Origin: DATFRY01 sp963764695
GTDB lineage: Bacteria; Myxococcota_A; Polyangia; Haliangiales; Haliangiaceae
Direction: 5' to 3'
Assembly: GCA_963764695.1 (NCBI GenBank)
Contig: CAVXTW010000003.1
Coordinates: 248,001-312,000, forward strand
DNA length: 64,000 nucleotides
The notes below the pieces were generated by a model. The model had not been told where the DNA came from, made no database searches, and saw nothing but the letters and a program-made list of their open reading frames with translations. The position numbers and the translations under genes were made by a program. Below are positions 40,254 through 50,378 of the stretch, one piece after another (position 1 is the stretch's first letter; every line of letters starts with the position of its first letter).

Positions 40254-41348
40254 GTGAGCCGTCCACACAGAATCCCGGCTGCCCTGACCGCCGCGCTCGT
40301 GCTGGGCGCGGCCGGCTGCGCCTCCAGCACCGCCAACCAGCCCCGCACGCTGCTGTCGGCCAAGGAGATCGCCGCGCGCTACAAGCCGGCCATCGTCCGC
40401 ATCGAGAGCCGCGTTGACGGCGGCGCGGGCGATGACCGACGCCAGTTCGGCACCGGATTCGTGGTCGGGCCCGACGGTCGCATCGCCACCAACCTGCACG
40501 TGATCGCCGGCAGCGCCGACGTCAAGGTGCGCATGGCCGACGGCTCCGAGTTCAAGGTCGACCGCGTGGTGGCCATCGATCCGCAGCGCGACCTGGCCAT
40601 CATCGGCATCGACGCGCAGAACCTGCCCATCATGCAGCTGGGCAACAGCGACGAGGTTGCCGCCGGCGACAAGGTGGTCGCGATCGGCAACCCGCTCGGC
40701 GTGCTCGACTACACCGTGTCCGACGGGCTGATAAGCTCCGTGCGCCAGCTCGACGAGGGCATCACGGTGCTGCAGATCTCGGCGCCGATCTCGCAGGGCT
40801 CGAGCGGCGGGCCGCTGTTCAACCCGTACGGCGAGGTGATCGGCGTGGCCACGCTGATCTCGGCCGAGGGACAGAACCTGAACTTCGGCGTGCCCAGCAA
40901 CTACGTGCGCCAGCTGCTGTCGCGCAAGACGCCGCCCGAGTCGCTGACCAAGTTCGCGGCGCGGTTCCGGCCGCCGCCGGGCCAGGAGCGCGACGATCCG
41001 TCGCGCAAGCGGCCGGGTCGCCAGGTGCCGAAGCATCCGCTGACCGTGCTCGACGGCTGCTCGCCCAAGCAGGTGGCCGAGGTGTACGAGGCGATCTCCG
41101 AGGCCATCAGCCTCGGTGCGCCGGTCTACAACCGCGGCGAGCACGAGGCCTGCTTCGTCATCTACCGCAAGGTCGCCGACAAGTACGAGAGCGACAAGGG
41201 GGTCTGCAAGGGCGTGCGCGACGCCTTCGGTCAGGGGCTCCTGCGCGCGGAGACGCTCGAGGACTTCACCGCCAAGGCCTGGGCCATGCGCGACGCGTTC
41301 GACGGCCTTCTCGACGTCATCAAGGCCCAGGCCAAGGCCCAGCCCTGA
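40254..41348 (+). CDS. DegP-like (S1C) trypsin-fold serine protease lipoprotein without PDZ
   Basis: 364 residues from GTG 40254. Lipoprotein signal (ALTAALVLGAAGC). The trypsin-like domain holds His82 (ATNLHVIAG), Asp113 (PQRDLAIIGI) and Ser184 (QGSSGGPLFN), plus AIGNPLGVLDYTVSDGLISS, which is typical of HtrA. It ends with a ~100-residue helical domain with three Cys (DGCSPKQVAEVYEA, HEACFVIY, GVCKGVRDAFG) instead of PDZ. Likely a periplasmic protease or chaperone tethered to a membrane. The C-terminal domain is unfamiliar and may bind substrate. Confidence 0.88.
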   Translation: MSRPHRIPAALTAALVLGAAGCASSTANQPRTLLSAKEIAARYKPAIVRIESRVDGGAGDDRRQFGTGFVVGPDGRIATNLHVIAGSADVKVRMADGSEFKVDRVVAIDPQRDLAIIGIDAQNLPIMQLGNSDEVAAGDKVVAIGNPLGVLDYTVSDGLISSVRQLDEGITVLQISAPISQGSSGGPLFNPYGEVIGVATLISAEGQNLNFGVPSNYVRQLLSRKTPPESLTKFAARFRPPPGQERDDPSRKRPGRQVPKHPLTVLDGCSPKQVAEVYEAISEAISLGAPVYNRGEHEACFVIYRKVADKYESDKGVCKGVRDAFGQGLLRAETLEDFTAKAWAMRDAFDGLLDVIKAQAKAQP

Positions 41349-41410
41349 TTCCCTGATCCGGTCGTCGACCGGGTTGACCGTCACCGACGGGTGCGCAAGC
41401 ATTCGCGGCG

Positions 41411-42907
41411 ATGCGCCCCCTTGTCGCCCTTCTGTGCCTCGCCGCGGCATGCGGCACGGCGTCCCCGGAGCCAGTCGAACCGCGTGGCCACGAGGGGCCT
41501 CCAGCCGCGCCCGAAAAAACGCTTGGCGAACTTGGCGACTTGGCGCCCCAACACGCGGCGACGACGCCGATCGCCGACCAGTACCGCGACGCCGCCACCA
41601 AGATCATCGCAGCGGCCCAGGCGGATCAGGGAGCCTGGCAGAAGCTCAGCCATCTCACCGATCGGATCGGCAACCGGCTGAGCGGATCGAAGGCGCTCGA
41701 CAAGGCGATCGAGTGGGCGGTCGCGACCCTCAAGGCCGACGGCCACGAGAACGTGCGCGCCGAGAAGGTGATGGTGAACCACTGGGTGCGCGGCCCCGAG
41801 AGCGGCGCGCTGGTGGCTCCGGTCGAGCGGCCGCTGTCGCTCATCGGCCTGGGCGGAAGCGGCGCCACGCCGCGCAAGGGCCTGGTCGGAGAGGTCGTGG
41901 TGGTGACCGACTTCGCCGAGATGGACCGGCTGGGCGCCCAGATCAAGGGCAAGATCGTCCTGTTCAACAAGCCGCTGACCTACACCGAGGGCAAGGGCAC
42001 CGACTACGGCGACGTGGCCGAGTACCGCGGTCGCGGACCGACGCGGGCGGCGGCGCTGGGCGCGAAGGCGGCGCTGGTCCGCTCGCTGACCACCCACAGC
42101 CTGCGCACGCCGCACACCGGGTCGACCCGCTTCATGGACGGGCAGAAACCGATCCCGGCGGCGGCGCTGGCCACCGAGGACGCCGACCTGATCGCGCGGC
42201 TGGCCGCGTCGGGCGAGCCGGTGCGGGTCAAGCTGGTGCTGAGCGGGCGCAAGCTTCCGGACGCGCCGTCGGCCAACGTCGTCGCCGAGCTGCGCGGCCG
42301 CGAGAAGCCGGACGAGATCGTGGTGATCAGCGGCCACATCGACTCGTGGGATGTGGGCCAGGGCGCGCACGACGACGGCGCCGGCGTGGTGATGGCGATG
42401 CAGGCGCTGACCCTGCTGCGCAAGCTCGGGCTGACGCCGCGGCGCACCATCCGCGCGGTGCTGTTCACCAACGAGGAGAACGGCCTGGGCGGCGCCCGCC
42501 AGTACGCGATCGATCACGCGGCCGAGCTCGGCAAGCACGTCATGGCGCTCGAGGCCGACAGCGGCGCGTTCCAGCCGCGCGGATTCCGCGTGCAGGGCAG
42601 CGAGCAGGCCCTGCGCCAGGTCACCGACATCGCCACCCTGCTGCAGCCGATCGACGGCCACCGCGCCGAGGCCGGCCACAGCGGCGCCGACATCGGCGTG
42701 ATGGAGGGCGCCGGCGTTCCGCTGCTCGGCCTGTGGGTCGACCCGGCGCGCTACTTCGACTACCACCACACCGAGGCCGACACACTCGACAAGGTCTCAC
42801 CGCGCGACCTGGCCCGCACCGTCGCGGCCGTGGCGCTCATCGCGTACGTGGTCGCCGACATGGCCGAGCCGCTGACGCGAGGCCAGGCGCCCTCTCCTGT
42901 GCACTAG
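41411..42907 (+). CDS. M28-family metallopeptidase lipoprotein (carboxypeptidase Q-like)
   Basis: 498 residues from ATG 41411. Lipobox LCLAAAC. The family layout is evident: N-terminal WQKLSHLTDRIGNRLSGSKALDKAIEWA, a PA-domain insert (GLVGEVVVVTDFAEMDRL ... KGKIVLFNKPL), then the dizinc site: His and Asp in SGHIDSWDVGQGAHDDGAG, Glu-Glu in FTNEENGLGGARQYA, Asp in ALEADSGAF, and His in DYHHTEADT. This order and the GHIDSWD stretch are those of plasma glutamate carboxypeptidase (CPQ). Acts on peptides in the periplasm or outside. An inverted repeat lies just after the stop. Confidence 0.9.
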   Translation: MRPLVALLCLAAACGTASPEPVEPRGHEGPPAAPEKTLGELGDLAPQHAATTPIADQYRDAATKIIAAAQADQGAWQKLSHLTDRIGNRLSGSKALDKAIEWAVATLKADGHENVRAEKVMVNHWVRGPESGALVAPVERPLSLIGLGGSGATPRKGLVGEVVVVTDFAEMDRLGAQIKGKIVLFNKPLTYTEGKGTDYGDVAEYRGRGPTRAAALGAKAALVRSLTTHSLRTPHTGSTRFMDGQKPIPAAALATEDADLIARLAASGEPVRVKLVLSGRKLPDAPSANVVAELRGREKPDEIVVISGHIDSWDVGQGAHDDGAGVVMAMQALTLLRKLGLTPRRTIRAVLFTNEENGLGGARQYAIDHAAELGKHVMALEADSGAFQPRGFRVQGSEQALRQVTDIATLLQPIDGHRAEAGHSGADIGVMEGAGVPLLGLWVDPARYFDYHHTEADTLDKVSPRDLARTVAAVALIAYVVADMAEPLTRGQAPSPVH

Positions 42908-42920
42908 CGCCGGCCGACAC

Positions 42921-43082
42921 ACGTCGACGTTGTCGTTGCCCTTGACGGCGCCCTGGACGTGAGGGCTACCGCTGTCGAACGAGGTTGACGACGATCGGTC
43001 GTGCCGATAGTGCCGACAGCGTCAACGACACTGGTGGCGCTCACGTCCACAGCGCCGTCAAGGACCACGACCACGTCGACGT
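42921..43082. repeat. Imperfect inverted repeat with 57-bp arms
   Basis: Arm 1 (42921-42977) and arm 2 (43026-43082) are reverse complements with no gaps and 9 mismatches in 57 positions, around a 48-base centre. Both outer ends are ACGTCGACGT. RNA from either strand would form a long hairpin. It lies between the M28 gene stop (42907) and the YdcF gene (from 43113). Five of the nine differences fall in third positions of the frame continuing from the M28 gene, which hints at a once-coding copy. No terminal target duplications or transposase noted. Confidence 0.8.
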
Positions 43083-43112
43083 TTTGCTCTCGCGCTATCA
43101 TCGGTGACCTCC

Positions 43113-43703
43113 ATGGACCCCGCGATCCGGACAACGCTCGGTCGGGCCCTGCGCGTTCTTGCGCGCCCGCTGACGGTGAAGGACCGGGAACAGGCGGCCG
43201 ACGCCATCGTGGTGCTCGGCACGCCGCTGGCGGCCGACAACTGCCTGACCGACGTGGCGCGGGAGCGCGTGCAGGGCGGCGTGGCGCTGTGGCAGCGCGG
43301 GCTGGCGCCGATCGTCTGCCTGTCGGGCGGGGGCGCGCGCCGCATCGCGCCGGACCGGCCGCGCGAGGCCGACGTGATGGCGGCCCACGCCGAGACCCTG
43401 GGCGTGCCGGCGTCGGCGCTGCGGGTGGAGCGGGAGTCGCTGTCCACCGCCGACAACGCGAAGCTGAGCGCGGCGATGCTCGGGGCCGAGGGCTGCCGGC
43501 GCGTCTGGGTGGTGACCCAGCCGTTTCACACCCGTCGCAGCCGGTTCTGGTTCCGGCGCGTGGGGATGGAGGCGCTGGCCTGGCACGTCGACGACAGCGT
43601 CGAGTTCCGCCACCCGCGCCGCGCGATGAGCTGGATCGCGCGCGAGTACGTGGCGTGGGTGCGCATGGCCGCCATCGACGTCCTGCTCCTGCACAGGCGA
43701 TAG
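43113..43703 (+). CDS. YdcF/ElyC-family (DUF218) protein
   Basis: 196 residues, ATG 43113 (in-frame GTG at 43104 also possible). The DUF218 pattern is clear: ADAIVVLGTPLAADN at the start, VALWQRGLAPIVCLSGGGA, READVMAAHAETLGVPASALRVERESLSTADNAKLSAAML, and VWVVTQPFHTRRSRFWFRRVGM. E. coli members YdcF and ElyC (SanA-related) are linked to cell-envelope integrity. No membrane helices here, so it is probably a soluble form. Function in this organism unknown. Confidence 0.87.
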   Translation: MDPAIRTTLGRALRVLARPLTVKDREQAADAIVVLGTPLAADNCLTDVARERVQGGVALWQRGLAPIVCLSGGGARRIAPDRPREADVMAAHAETLGVPASALRVERESLSTADNAKLSAAMLGAEGCRRVWVVTQPFHTRRSRFWFRRVGMEALAWHVDDSVEFRHPRRAMSWIAREYVAWVRMAAIDVLLLHRR

Positions 43704-43841
43704 CCCGCCGCGGACGCGCCCTGTCGAGGAACCGTCGCGGGTCATCGTGCAGTCGACAACGCATCGACATGGCTCGCTTGATGGCCCGGCCGTGCCCGGG
43801 CGGGCCTTGCCTCGTCCGAGCACACGAGGCAATGTGATCCG

Positions 43842-44240
43842 GTGTCCAGCGCGGTCACCCAGGGGATTCGCGTCACGGTCAAGTCGGAGTACCTGCCACA
43901 CCGATCGTCCCCCGAGGAGAGGCGGTTCGTCTTTGCCTACACGGTGAACATCACCAACGAGGGCGCCCTGCGCGTGCAGCTGCGCAGCCGCCACTGGGTC
44001 ATCACCGACGGCCGCGGTCGCATCGAGGAGGTGCGCGGGCGCGGAGTCGTGGGCGAGCAGCCGCAGCTGGCCCCCGGCGAGAGCTTTCAGTACACGTCCG
44101 GCTGCGTCCTGGAGACGCCGCAGGGAACCATGCACGGCAGCTACCGCATGCAGCGCGATGACGGCAGCTACTTCGACGCGGAGATTTCGCCCTTCGTGCT
44201 CGCCACGCCGAGTGCCCAGGCGCGCCGTGTCCTCAACTGA
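43842..44240 (+). CDS. apaG: ApaG domain protein
   Basis: 132 residues from GTG 43842 (a GAGG lies at 43827-43830). Matches ApaG along its whole length: GIRVTVKSEYLP, FVFAYTVNITNEG, VQLRSRHWVITDGRGRIEEVRGRGVVGEQPQLAPGESFQYTSGCVLETPQGTMHGSYRM and FDAEISPFVLA. A fibronectin type III-like fold, named in E. coli for its place beside apaH. Notably the next gene is a PPP-type phosphatase, the superfamily that also includes ApaH (diadenosine tetraphosphatase), so the old apaG-apaH neighbourhood is echoed here. Confidence 0.92.
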   Translation: MSSAVTQGIRVTVKSEYLPHRSSPEERRFVFAYTVNITNEGALRVQLRSRHWVITDGRGRIEEVRGRGVVGEQPQLAPGESFQYTSGCVLETPQGTMHGSYRMQRDDGSYFDAEISPFVLATPSAQARRVLN

Positions 44241-44264
44241 GCTCGCGCCGCAAAGGCAATACCC

Positions 44265-45971
<1,707 letters not shown>

Positions 45972-45986
45972 CCAGACGAACGGAGT

Positions 45987-46769
45987 CTACCGGCGCGGCT
46001 TGCCCGGGCCGCGCCCGGCCAGGAAGCGGCGGATGCCCTCGGCGGCCGCGCCGCTCTGCCAGGCCTCGAGCCCGATCTCGCTCTCGCGCTGCAGCGCGGC
46101 CTCGATCGCGTCGGCCGGCGGGCGCAGGAGACGGAGATGAAACGGCGTCGCCAGGCCGCGCTCGACCCAGCGACGCACGACCTCGACGGCGCGGGGCAGC
46201 ACGTCGTCGGGCGCGTCAACCATGTAGTCGATGAGGCCGAGGTCGTGGGCGCGGGAGCCGGGGATGCGCTCGCCGTCGAGCACCAGCGGCAGGGCGCGGC
46301 TGCCGAGCATGCGCGGCAGCAGATAGGACGACGCGTTGGAGATGGTCAGACCGATGCCGTTCTCGGGGAAGAGAAAGTCGGAGCCGGCCCAGCCCACGCG
46401 CGCGTCGCAGCAAAGGACCAGCTCGGCCGCCCCGCCCACGGCGATGCCGTTGAGCGCTGCCACGACCGGAAACGACGTCGAAAGGATCGCCCGGGTCAGG
46501 TCCTGGAACGAGCGCATCAGCTCGCCGACCGCCTCGCCCTCCAGGGCCTCGGTCGCGCCCAGGTCGTCGCCGGCCGAGAAGGCGCGGCCGCTCCCGGTCA
46601 GGATCGCGGCCGGCCCGTCTCCGAGACTGGTCAGGGCGTCGCGCAGATCGTGGAGCATCGGGATCGTCAGCGCGTTGAGCTTGTCCGGCCGGTCGATCCG
46701 GAGCACCGCCACGCCGCCGTCGACTCGCTCGATCGTCACATTGCCGCTGCGCGTCGCCCCGTCCCTCAT
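45987..46769 (-). CDS. Enoyl-CoA hydratase/isomerase family protein
   Basis: 260 residues, crotonase fold: VAVLRIDRPDKLNALTIPML, the oxyanion-hole pieces SGRAFSAGDDLG and ALNGIAVGGAAELVLCCDARVG, then FLFPENGIGLTISNASSYLLPRMLG and AHDLGLIDYMVD. Acts on CoA thioesters, likely in fatty-acid or related degradation. The Glu at one catalytic position of hydratases appears replaced, so isomerase or another crotonase activity is possible. Single gene, converging on the phosphatase gene and divergent from the cytochrome gene. Confidence 0.88.
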   Translation of the reverse strand: MRDGATRSGNVTIERVDGGVAVLRIDRPDKLNALTIPMLHDLRDALTSLGDGPAAILTGSGRAFSAGDDLGATEALEGEAVGELMRSFQDLTRAILSTSFPVVAALNGIAVGGAAELVLCCDARVGWAGSDFLFPENGIGLTISNASSYLLPRMLGSRALPLVLDGERIPGSRAHDLGLIDYMVDAPDDVLPRAVEVVRRWVERGLATPFHLRLLRPPADAIEAALQRESEIGLEAWQSGAAAEGIRRFLAGRGPGKPRR

Positions 46770-46874
46770 CTGCCAGTTATATCGGCTGCCCCATGTAGGT
46801 GCATGATGGAAGCGGGAGGTGCGTGAGGTTGCCGCTGCCCCGTGTTACGCGCCACCTATACACGGAGGTAGGTC

Positions 46875-49754
46875 ATGCTGAAGGGTGCGCTCCGGGGCCG
46901 GATTCTCGCCACCGCCCTGCCCCTGATACTGGGCACGTCGTGCCAGTTCGTTTCTCCGGATGAGGAGTCCGAGGCGCCCGAGGCGCCGGAGACCGAGAAC
47001 GTGGCGGCGGCCGGCCCGCCGTTCGTCGAGTTCGAGAGCGGCCAGGTGCGGCCGCTGGCCATCTCGCCGGACGGCGCCACGCTGTTCGCGCTCAACACGC
47101 CCAGCAACACGCTCGAGATCTTCAACGTCACCGACGGCGGCCTGACCTTCCGCGCCCGCGTGCTGGTCGGCCTCGAGCCGGTGGCGGTGGCGGCGCGCAG
47201 CAACGACGAGGTCTGGGTGGTCAATCACCTGTCCGACAGCGTCAGCGTGGTGAGCACCCAGGGCGTGCCGCGCGTGACGCGCACGCTGCTCGTCGGCGAC
47301 GAGCCGCGCGACATCGTCTTCGCCGGGACCGCCGGCCGCGCCTTCATCACCACCGCGCACCGCGGCCAGCACCGCACCCACCCGTCGATCGGCTCGACCC
47401 CCGGCGCCGGCGACCCGCAGTTCACCACGCCGGGCGTCGGGCGCGCCGACGTCTGGGTGTTCGACCCGGCCCAGCTGGGCGCAACGCTCGGCGGCACGCC
47501 GACGCGCATCATGAGCTTCTTCACCGACACGCCGCGCGCGCTCGCGGTCAGCCCGGACGGCAACACGGTCTACGTGGCCGGCTTCAAGACCGGCAACCAG
47601 ACCACCGCCATCTACGAGATGATGGTGTGCCCGGGCTTTCAGCCCAACACGCCGTGCATCAACGGCAACGGCACCCTCTCGCCGGGCGGCAACCCGGGGC
47701 CGGCGACCAACTTCGAGGGCGATCAGGCGCCCGAGGTCGCGCTCATCGTCAAGTTCAACCGCCAGTCGGGCCACTGGGAGGACGAGCTGGGCCGCAACTG
47801 GGACAACGCGGTCAGGTTCCGGCTGCCCGACACCGACGTGTTCTCCGTCGACGCCAACAACCTGACCCAGACGGCGGCCTTCGCCCACGTCGGCACCACG
47901 CTGTTCAACATGGCGGTCAACCCGGCCACCGGCGAGCTGTACGTCTCCAACACCGAGGCGTTCAACGAGGTGCGCTTCGAGGGCCCGGGCCAGTTCGGCG
48001 GCCACACGGTGCAGGGGCACCTGGCCGAGACCCGCATCACCATCGTGGATGGATCGTCGGTGACGCCGACCCACCTCAACAAGCACATCGACTACACCGT
48101 GCTGGCCGGCGAGCCGGGCTTCGATCCGACCGCCAAGCAGCACAGCCTGGCCATCCCGCTCGACATGGCCATCAGCGGCGACGGCAGCACTGTCTACGTG
48201 GCCGCGTTCGGCTCCAGCCGGGTCGGCGTGTTCGACACCGCGGCGCTGCGCGACAACACCTTCGATCCCCGGGTCGACAGCGCCGGCTACATCCCGGTGA
48301 GCGGCGGCGGCCCCAGCGGCCTCGTGCTCGACGAGGCGCGCGACCGGCTCTACGTGCTGACCCGCTTCGACAACGGCGTGAAGGTGGTCGACCTGGCCTC
48401 GGGCGCCGAGACCGCCGCGCTTCCGATGCCCAACCCGGAGCCGGCCTCCGTCGTCCAGGGCCGTCCGATGCTGTACGACGCGACCGGGTTCTCCGGCAAC
48501 GGCGAGGCGTCGTGCGCCAGCTGCCACATCTTCGGCGACCTGGACGATCTGGCCTGGGACCTGGGCAACCCGGACGACGTGGTCACGCGCAACCCGCTCG
48601 AGGTCAACCTGGGCGAGCCGCTGGCCATCACGGCCGGCAAGCTCCTGTTCAACTTCCGCGGCAACATGAACGGCACCGGCAACGTGGATGACTTCCACCC
48701 GATGAAGGGGCCGATGACGACGCAGACGCTGCGCGGCCTGCGCCACTCCGGCGCCATGCACTGGCGCGGCGACCGGGCCAACGGAGCCTTCGGCATCGAC
48801 GCCACCGACGAGGTGCTGTCGTTCAACAACTTCATCGTCGCGTTCCCGGGGCTGATCGGCAGCCCCGAGGAGCCGCCGGTCGAGGACATGCAGGCCTTCA
48901 CCGACTTCCAGCTGCAAGTCCAGCTGCCGCCCAACCCGGTGCGCAACCTGGACAACTCGCTCACCGCGGCGCAGCAGCGCGGGCGCAACTTCTACTTCGG
49001 CCCGCGCACGTCGGACGGCCTGAACCTCCCGCTCCCGCTGCCGATCTTCATCGGCTTCACCTGCAACGGCTGCCACGAGCTCAACGCGGCGGCGGGCAGG
49101 TTCGGCACCAGCGAGAAGGGATCGTTCGAGGGGATCATCCCGCAGATCTTCAAGATCCCGCACCTGCGCAACATGTACACGAAGGTCGGCATGTTCGGGG
49201 CGCCCAAGGTGGACAGCTTCGACGCGCCCGACACCGGCGCCACCGGCGATCAGATCCGCGGCTACGGCTTCACCAACGACGGCACGGTCGACACGCTGTT
49301 CCGCTTCTTCACCGCGGCGGTGTTCCGGCCGCTGCCCACCAGCGGCTTCCCGATTCTCAACCCGGACGCGACCCGCCGCGACGTCGAGCAGTTCATGCTC
49401 GCGTTCGACAGCGACCTGGCGCCGATCGTCGGGCAGCAGGTGACGCTTGCCGCCGACAACGCCGCCACGGTCGGCCCGCGCATCGATCTGCTCAAGCAGC
49501 GGGCCAACGCGAACTTCACGTCCCGGGCGCTGGGCGGAGCGACGAAGGAGTGCGACCTGGTGGCCCGGGTGGTCGAGGGCGGCGTGGTGCGCGGCTTCCT
49601 GTTCGATCCGGCCTCCGGCAACTTCGTCCCGGCCGGCGGCGGCGCCGCGCTGTCGGACGCCGCGCTGCGCGCGCTGGCCCAGACCGCCGGCCAGGAGGTG
49701 ACCTACACCTGCGTGCCACCCGGCTCGGGCACGCGCATCGCGGCCACCCAGTGA
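46875..49754 (+). CDS. Beta-propeller (YVTN) plus diheme cytochrome c peroxidase-like lipoprotein
   Basis: 959 residues from ATG 46875, with GGAGG at 46862-46866. Lipoprotein signal (ATALPLILGTSC). Residues about 50-520 are NHL/YVTN-type propeller blades (VRPLAISPDGATLFALNTPSNTLEIFN; EPVAVAARSNDEVWVVNHLSDSVSVV; PRALAVSPDGNTVYVAG; MAISGDGSTVYVAAFGSSRVGVFD). Residues 540-830 carry two c-type heme motifs, C-ASC-H at 547-551 and C-NGC-H at 730-734, in an arrangement like MauG/CcpA diheme proteins (TLRGLRHSGAMHWRGDRAN; PHLRNMYTKVGMFGAP). Likely an extracytoplasmic redox enzyme or electron-transfer protein. The tail of about 80 residues is unfamiliar. Needs a cytochrome c maturation system encoded elsewhere. 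Confidence 0.88.
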   Translation: MLKGALRGRILATALPLILGTSCQFVSPDEESEAPEAPETENVAAAGPPFVEFESGQVRPLAISPDGATLFALNTPSNTLEIFNVTDGGLTFRARVLVGLEPVAVAARSNDEVWVVNHLSDSVSVVSTQGVPRVTRTLLVGDEPRDIVFAGTAGRAFITTAHRGQHRTHPSIGSTPGAGDPQFTTPGVGRADVWVFDPAQLGATLGGTPTRIMSFFTDTPRALAVSPDGNTVYVAGFKTGNQTTAIYEMMVCPGFQPNTPCINGNGTLSPGGNPGPATNFEGDQAPEVALIVKFNRQSGHWEDELGRNWDNAVRFRLPDTDVFSVDANNLTQTAAFAHVGTTLFNMAVNPATGELYVSNTEAFNEVRFEGPGQFGGHTVQGHLAETRITIVDGSSVTPTHLNKHIDYTVLAGEPGFDPTAKQHSLAIPLDMAISGDGSTVYVAAFGSSRVGVFDTAALRDNTFDPRVDSAGYIPVSGGGPSGLVLDEARDRLYVLTRFDNGVKVVDLASGAETAALPMPNPEPASVVQGRPMLYDATGFSGNGEASCASCHIFGDLDDLAWDLGNPDDVVTRNPLEVNLGEPLAITAGKLLFNFRGNMNGTGNVDDFHPMKGPMTTQTLRGLRHSGAMHWRGDRANGAFGIDATDEVLSFNNFIVAFPGLIGSPEEPPVEDMQAFTDFQLQVQLPPNPVRNLDNSLTAAQQRGRNFYFGPRTSDGLNLPLPLPIFIGFTCNGCHELNAAAGRFGTSEKGSFEGIIPQIFKIPHLRNMYTKVGMFGAPKVDSFDAPDTGATGDQIRGYGFTNDGTVDTLFRFFTAAVFRPLPTSGFPILNPDATRRDVEQFMLAFDSDLAPIVGQQVTLAADNAATVGPRIDLLKQRANANFTSRALGGATKECDLVARVVEGGVVRGFLFDPASGNFVPAGGGAALSDAALRALAQTAGQEVTYTCVPPGSGTRIAATQ

Positions 49755-49761
49755 AGAACGG

Positions 49762-50365
49762 CTACGTGGCGGGCCAGGCGCTGTCGCCGATGTCGACGTA
49801 GGCGAAGCGGCACTCGAAGCGGTCGCCCAGCGGGCTGCAGGCGTAGATTCCGATCTGCGCCTCCCCGCCGGGCGACAGCGCGTGCAGGTGGGCGACGCGC
49901 GACTGGTGCCAGTGGTCACCGTCGGTTGACCACTCGACCAGGAAGTCGCTGCCCCGGCGGCTGATGCGGTGGCCGATGGCGCGCACCGCCGACGAGATGT
50001 CCTGGGTGGACCAGTCGGAGAAGCCGAGGTTGGTCACCACGCAGCCCAGACGGCTGAGGCGCGGCGTCCTCGAGCTCGACCGAGGCCTTGATCCAGTTCT
50101 CGGCGTCGAGCCGCACCATGAGCCCGCACTGGTCGTACTGCGCGCGCGGCGAGAACTCGACCCAGGTCTCGAGCGAGAAGTCGTCGGAGACGCCCGCGAG
50201 CAGGGCGTGGCCGTCGTCGCGGCGAAAGCCGTAGTGGGTGCGCTGCCAGAAGTCGGTGGCGGCCCTGGTCGTCACCACCAGGCAGCGCTCGAAGGCGACG
50301 GCGTGCGGCTGGTTGAGCCACGCGAAGCCGTCCGGGATCTGCGCGCTGGAGAAGTCGTGGCGCAT
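49762..50365 (-). pseudogene. DUF1349 (concanavalin A-like) protein with a frameshift
   Basis: ATG 50365 begins MRHDFSSAQIPDGFAWLNQP, then TRAATDFWQRTHYGFRRDDGHALLAGVSDDFSLETWVEFSPRAQYDQCGLMVRLDAENWIKASVELED, a good DUF1349 pattern. Near 50060 the frame changes and the family sequence continues as LSRLGCVVTNLGFSDWST ... GSDFLVEWSTDGDHWHQSRVAHL ... GIYACSPLGDRFECRFAYVDIGDS to 49762. A single-base change repairs a protein of about 200 residues. Members are found with carbohydrate-related genes; exact function unknown. Confidence 0.75.
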
Positions 50366-50378
50366 GAGGTGAGTGCAA

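Noticed and set aside
46845..49919. 1000-residue minus-strand frame opposite the cytochrome gene
   Set aside because: Shadow frame without domains; the plus strand has lipobox, propeller blades and two heme motifs.
50040..50080. Second selenocysteine or recoding event in the DUF1349 gene
   Set aside because: The two parts are in different frames with no in-frame TGA at the junction; a plain frameshift fits.
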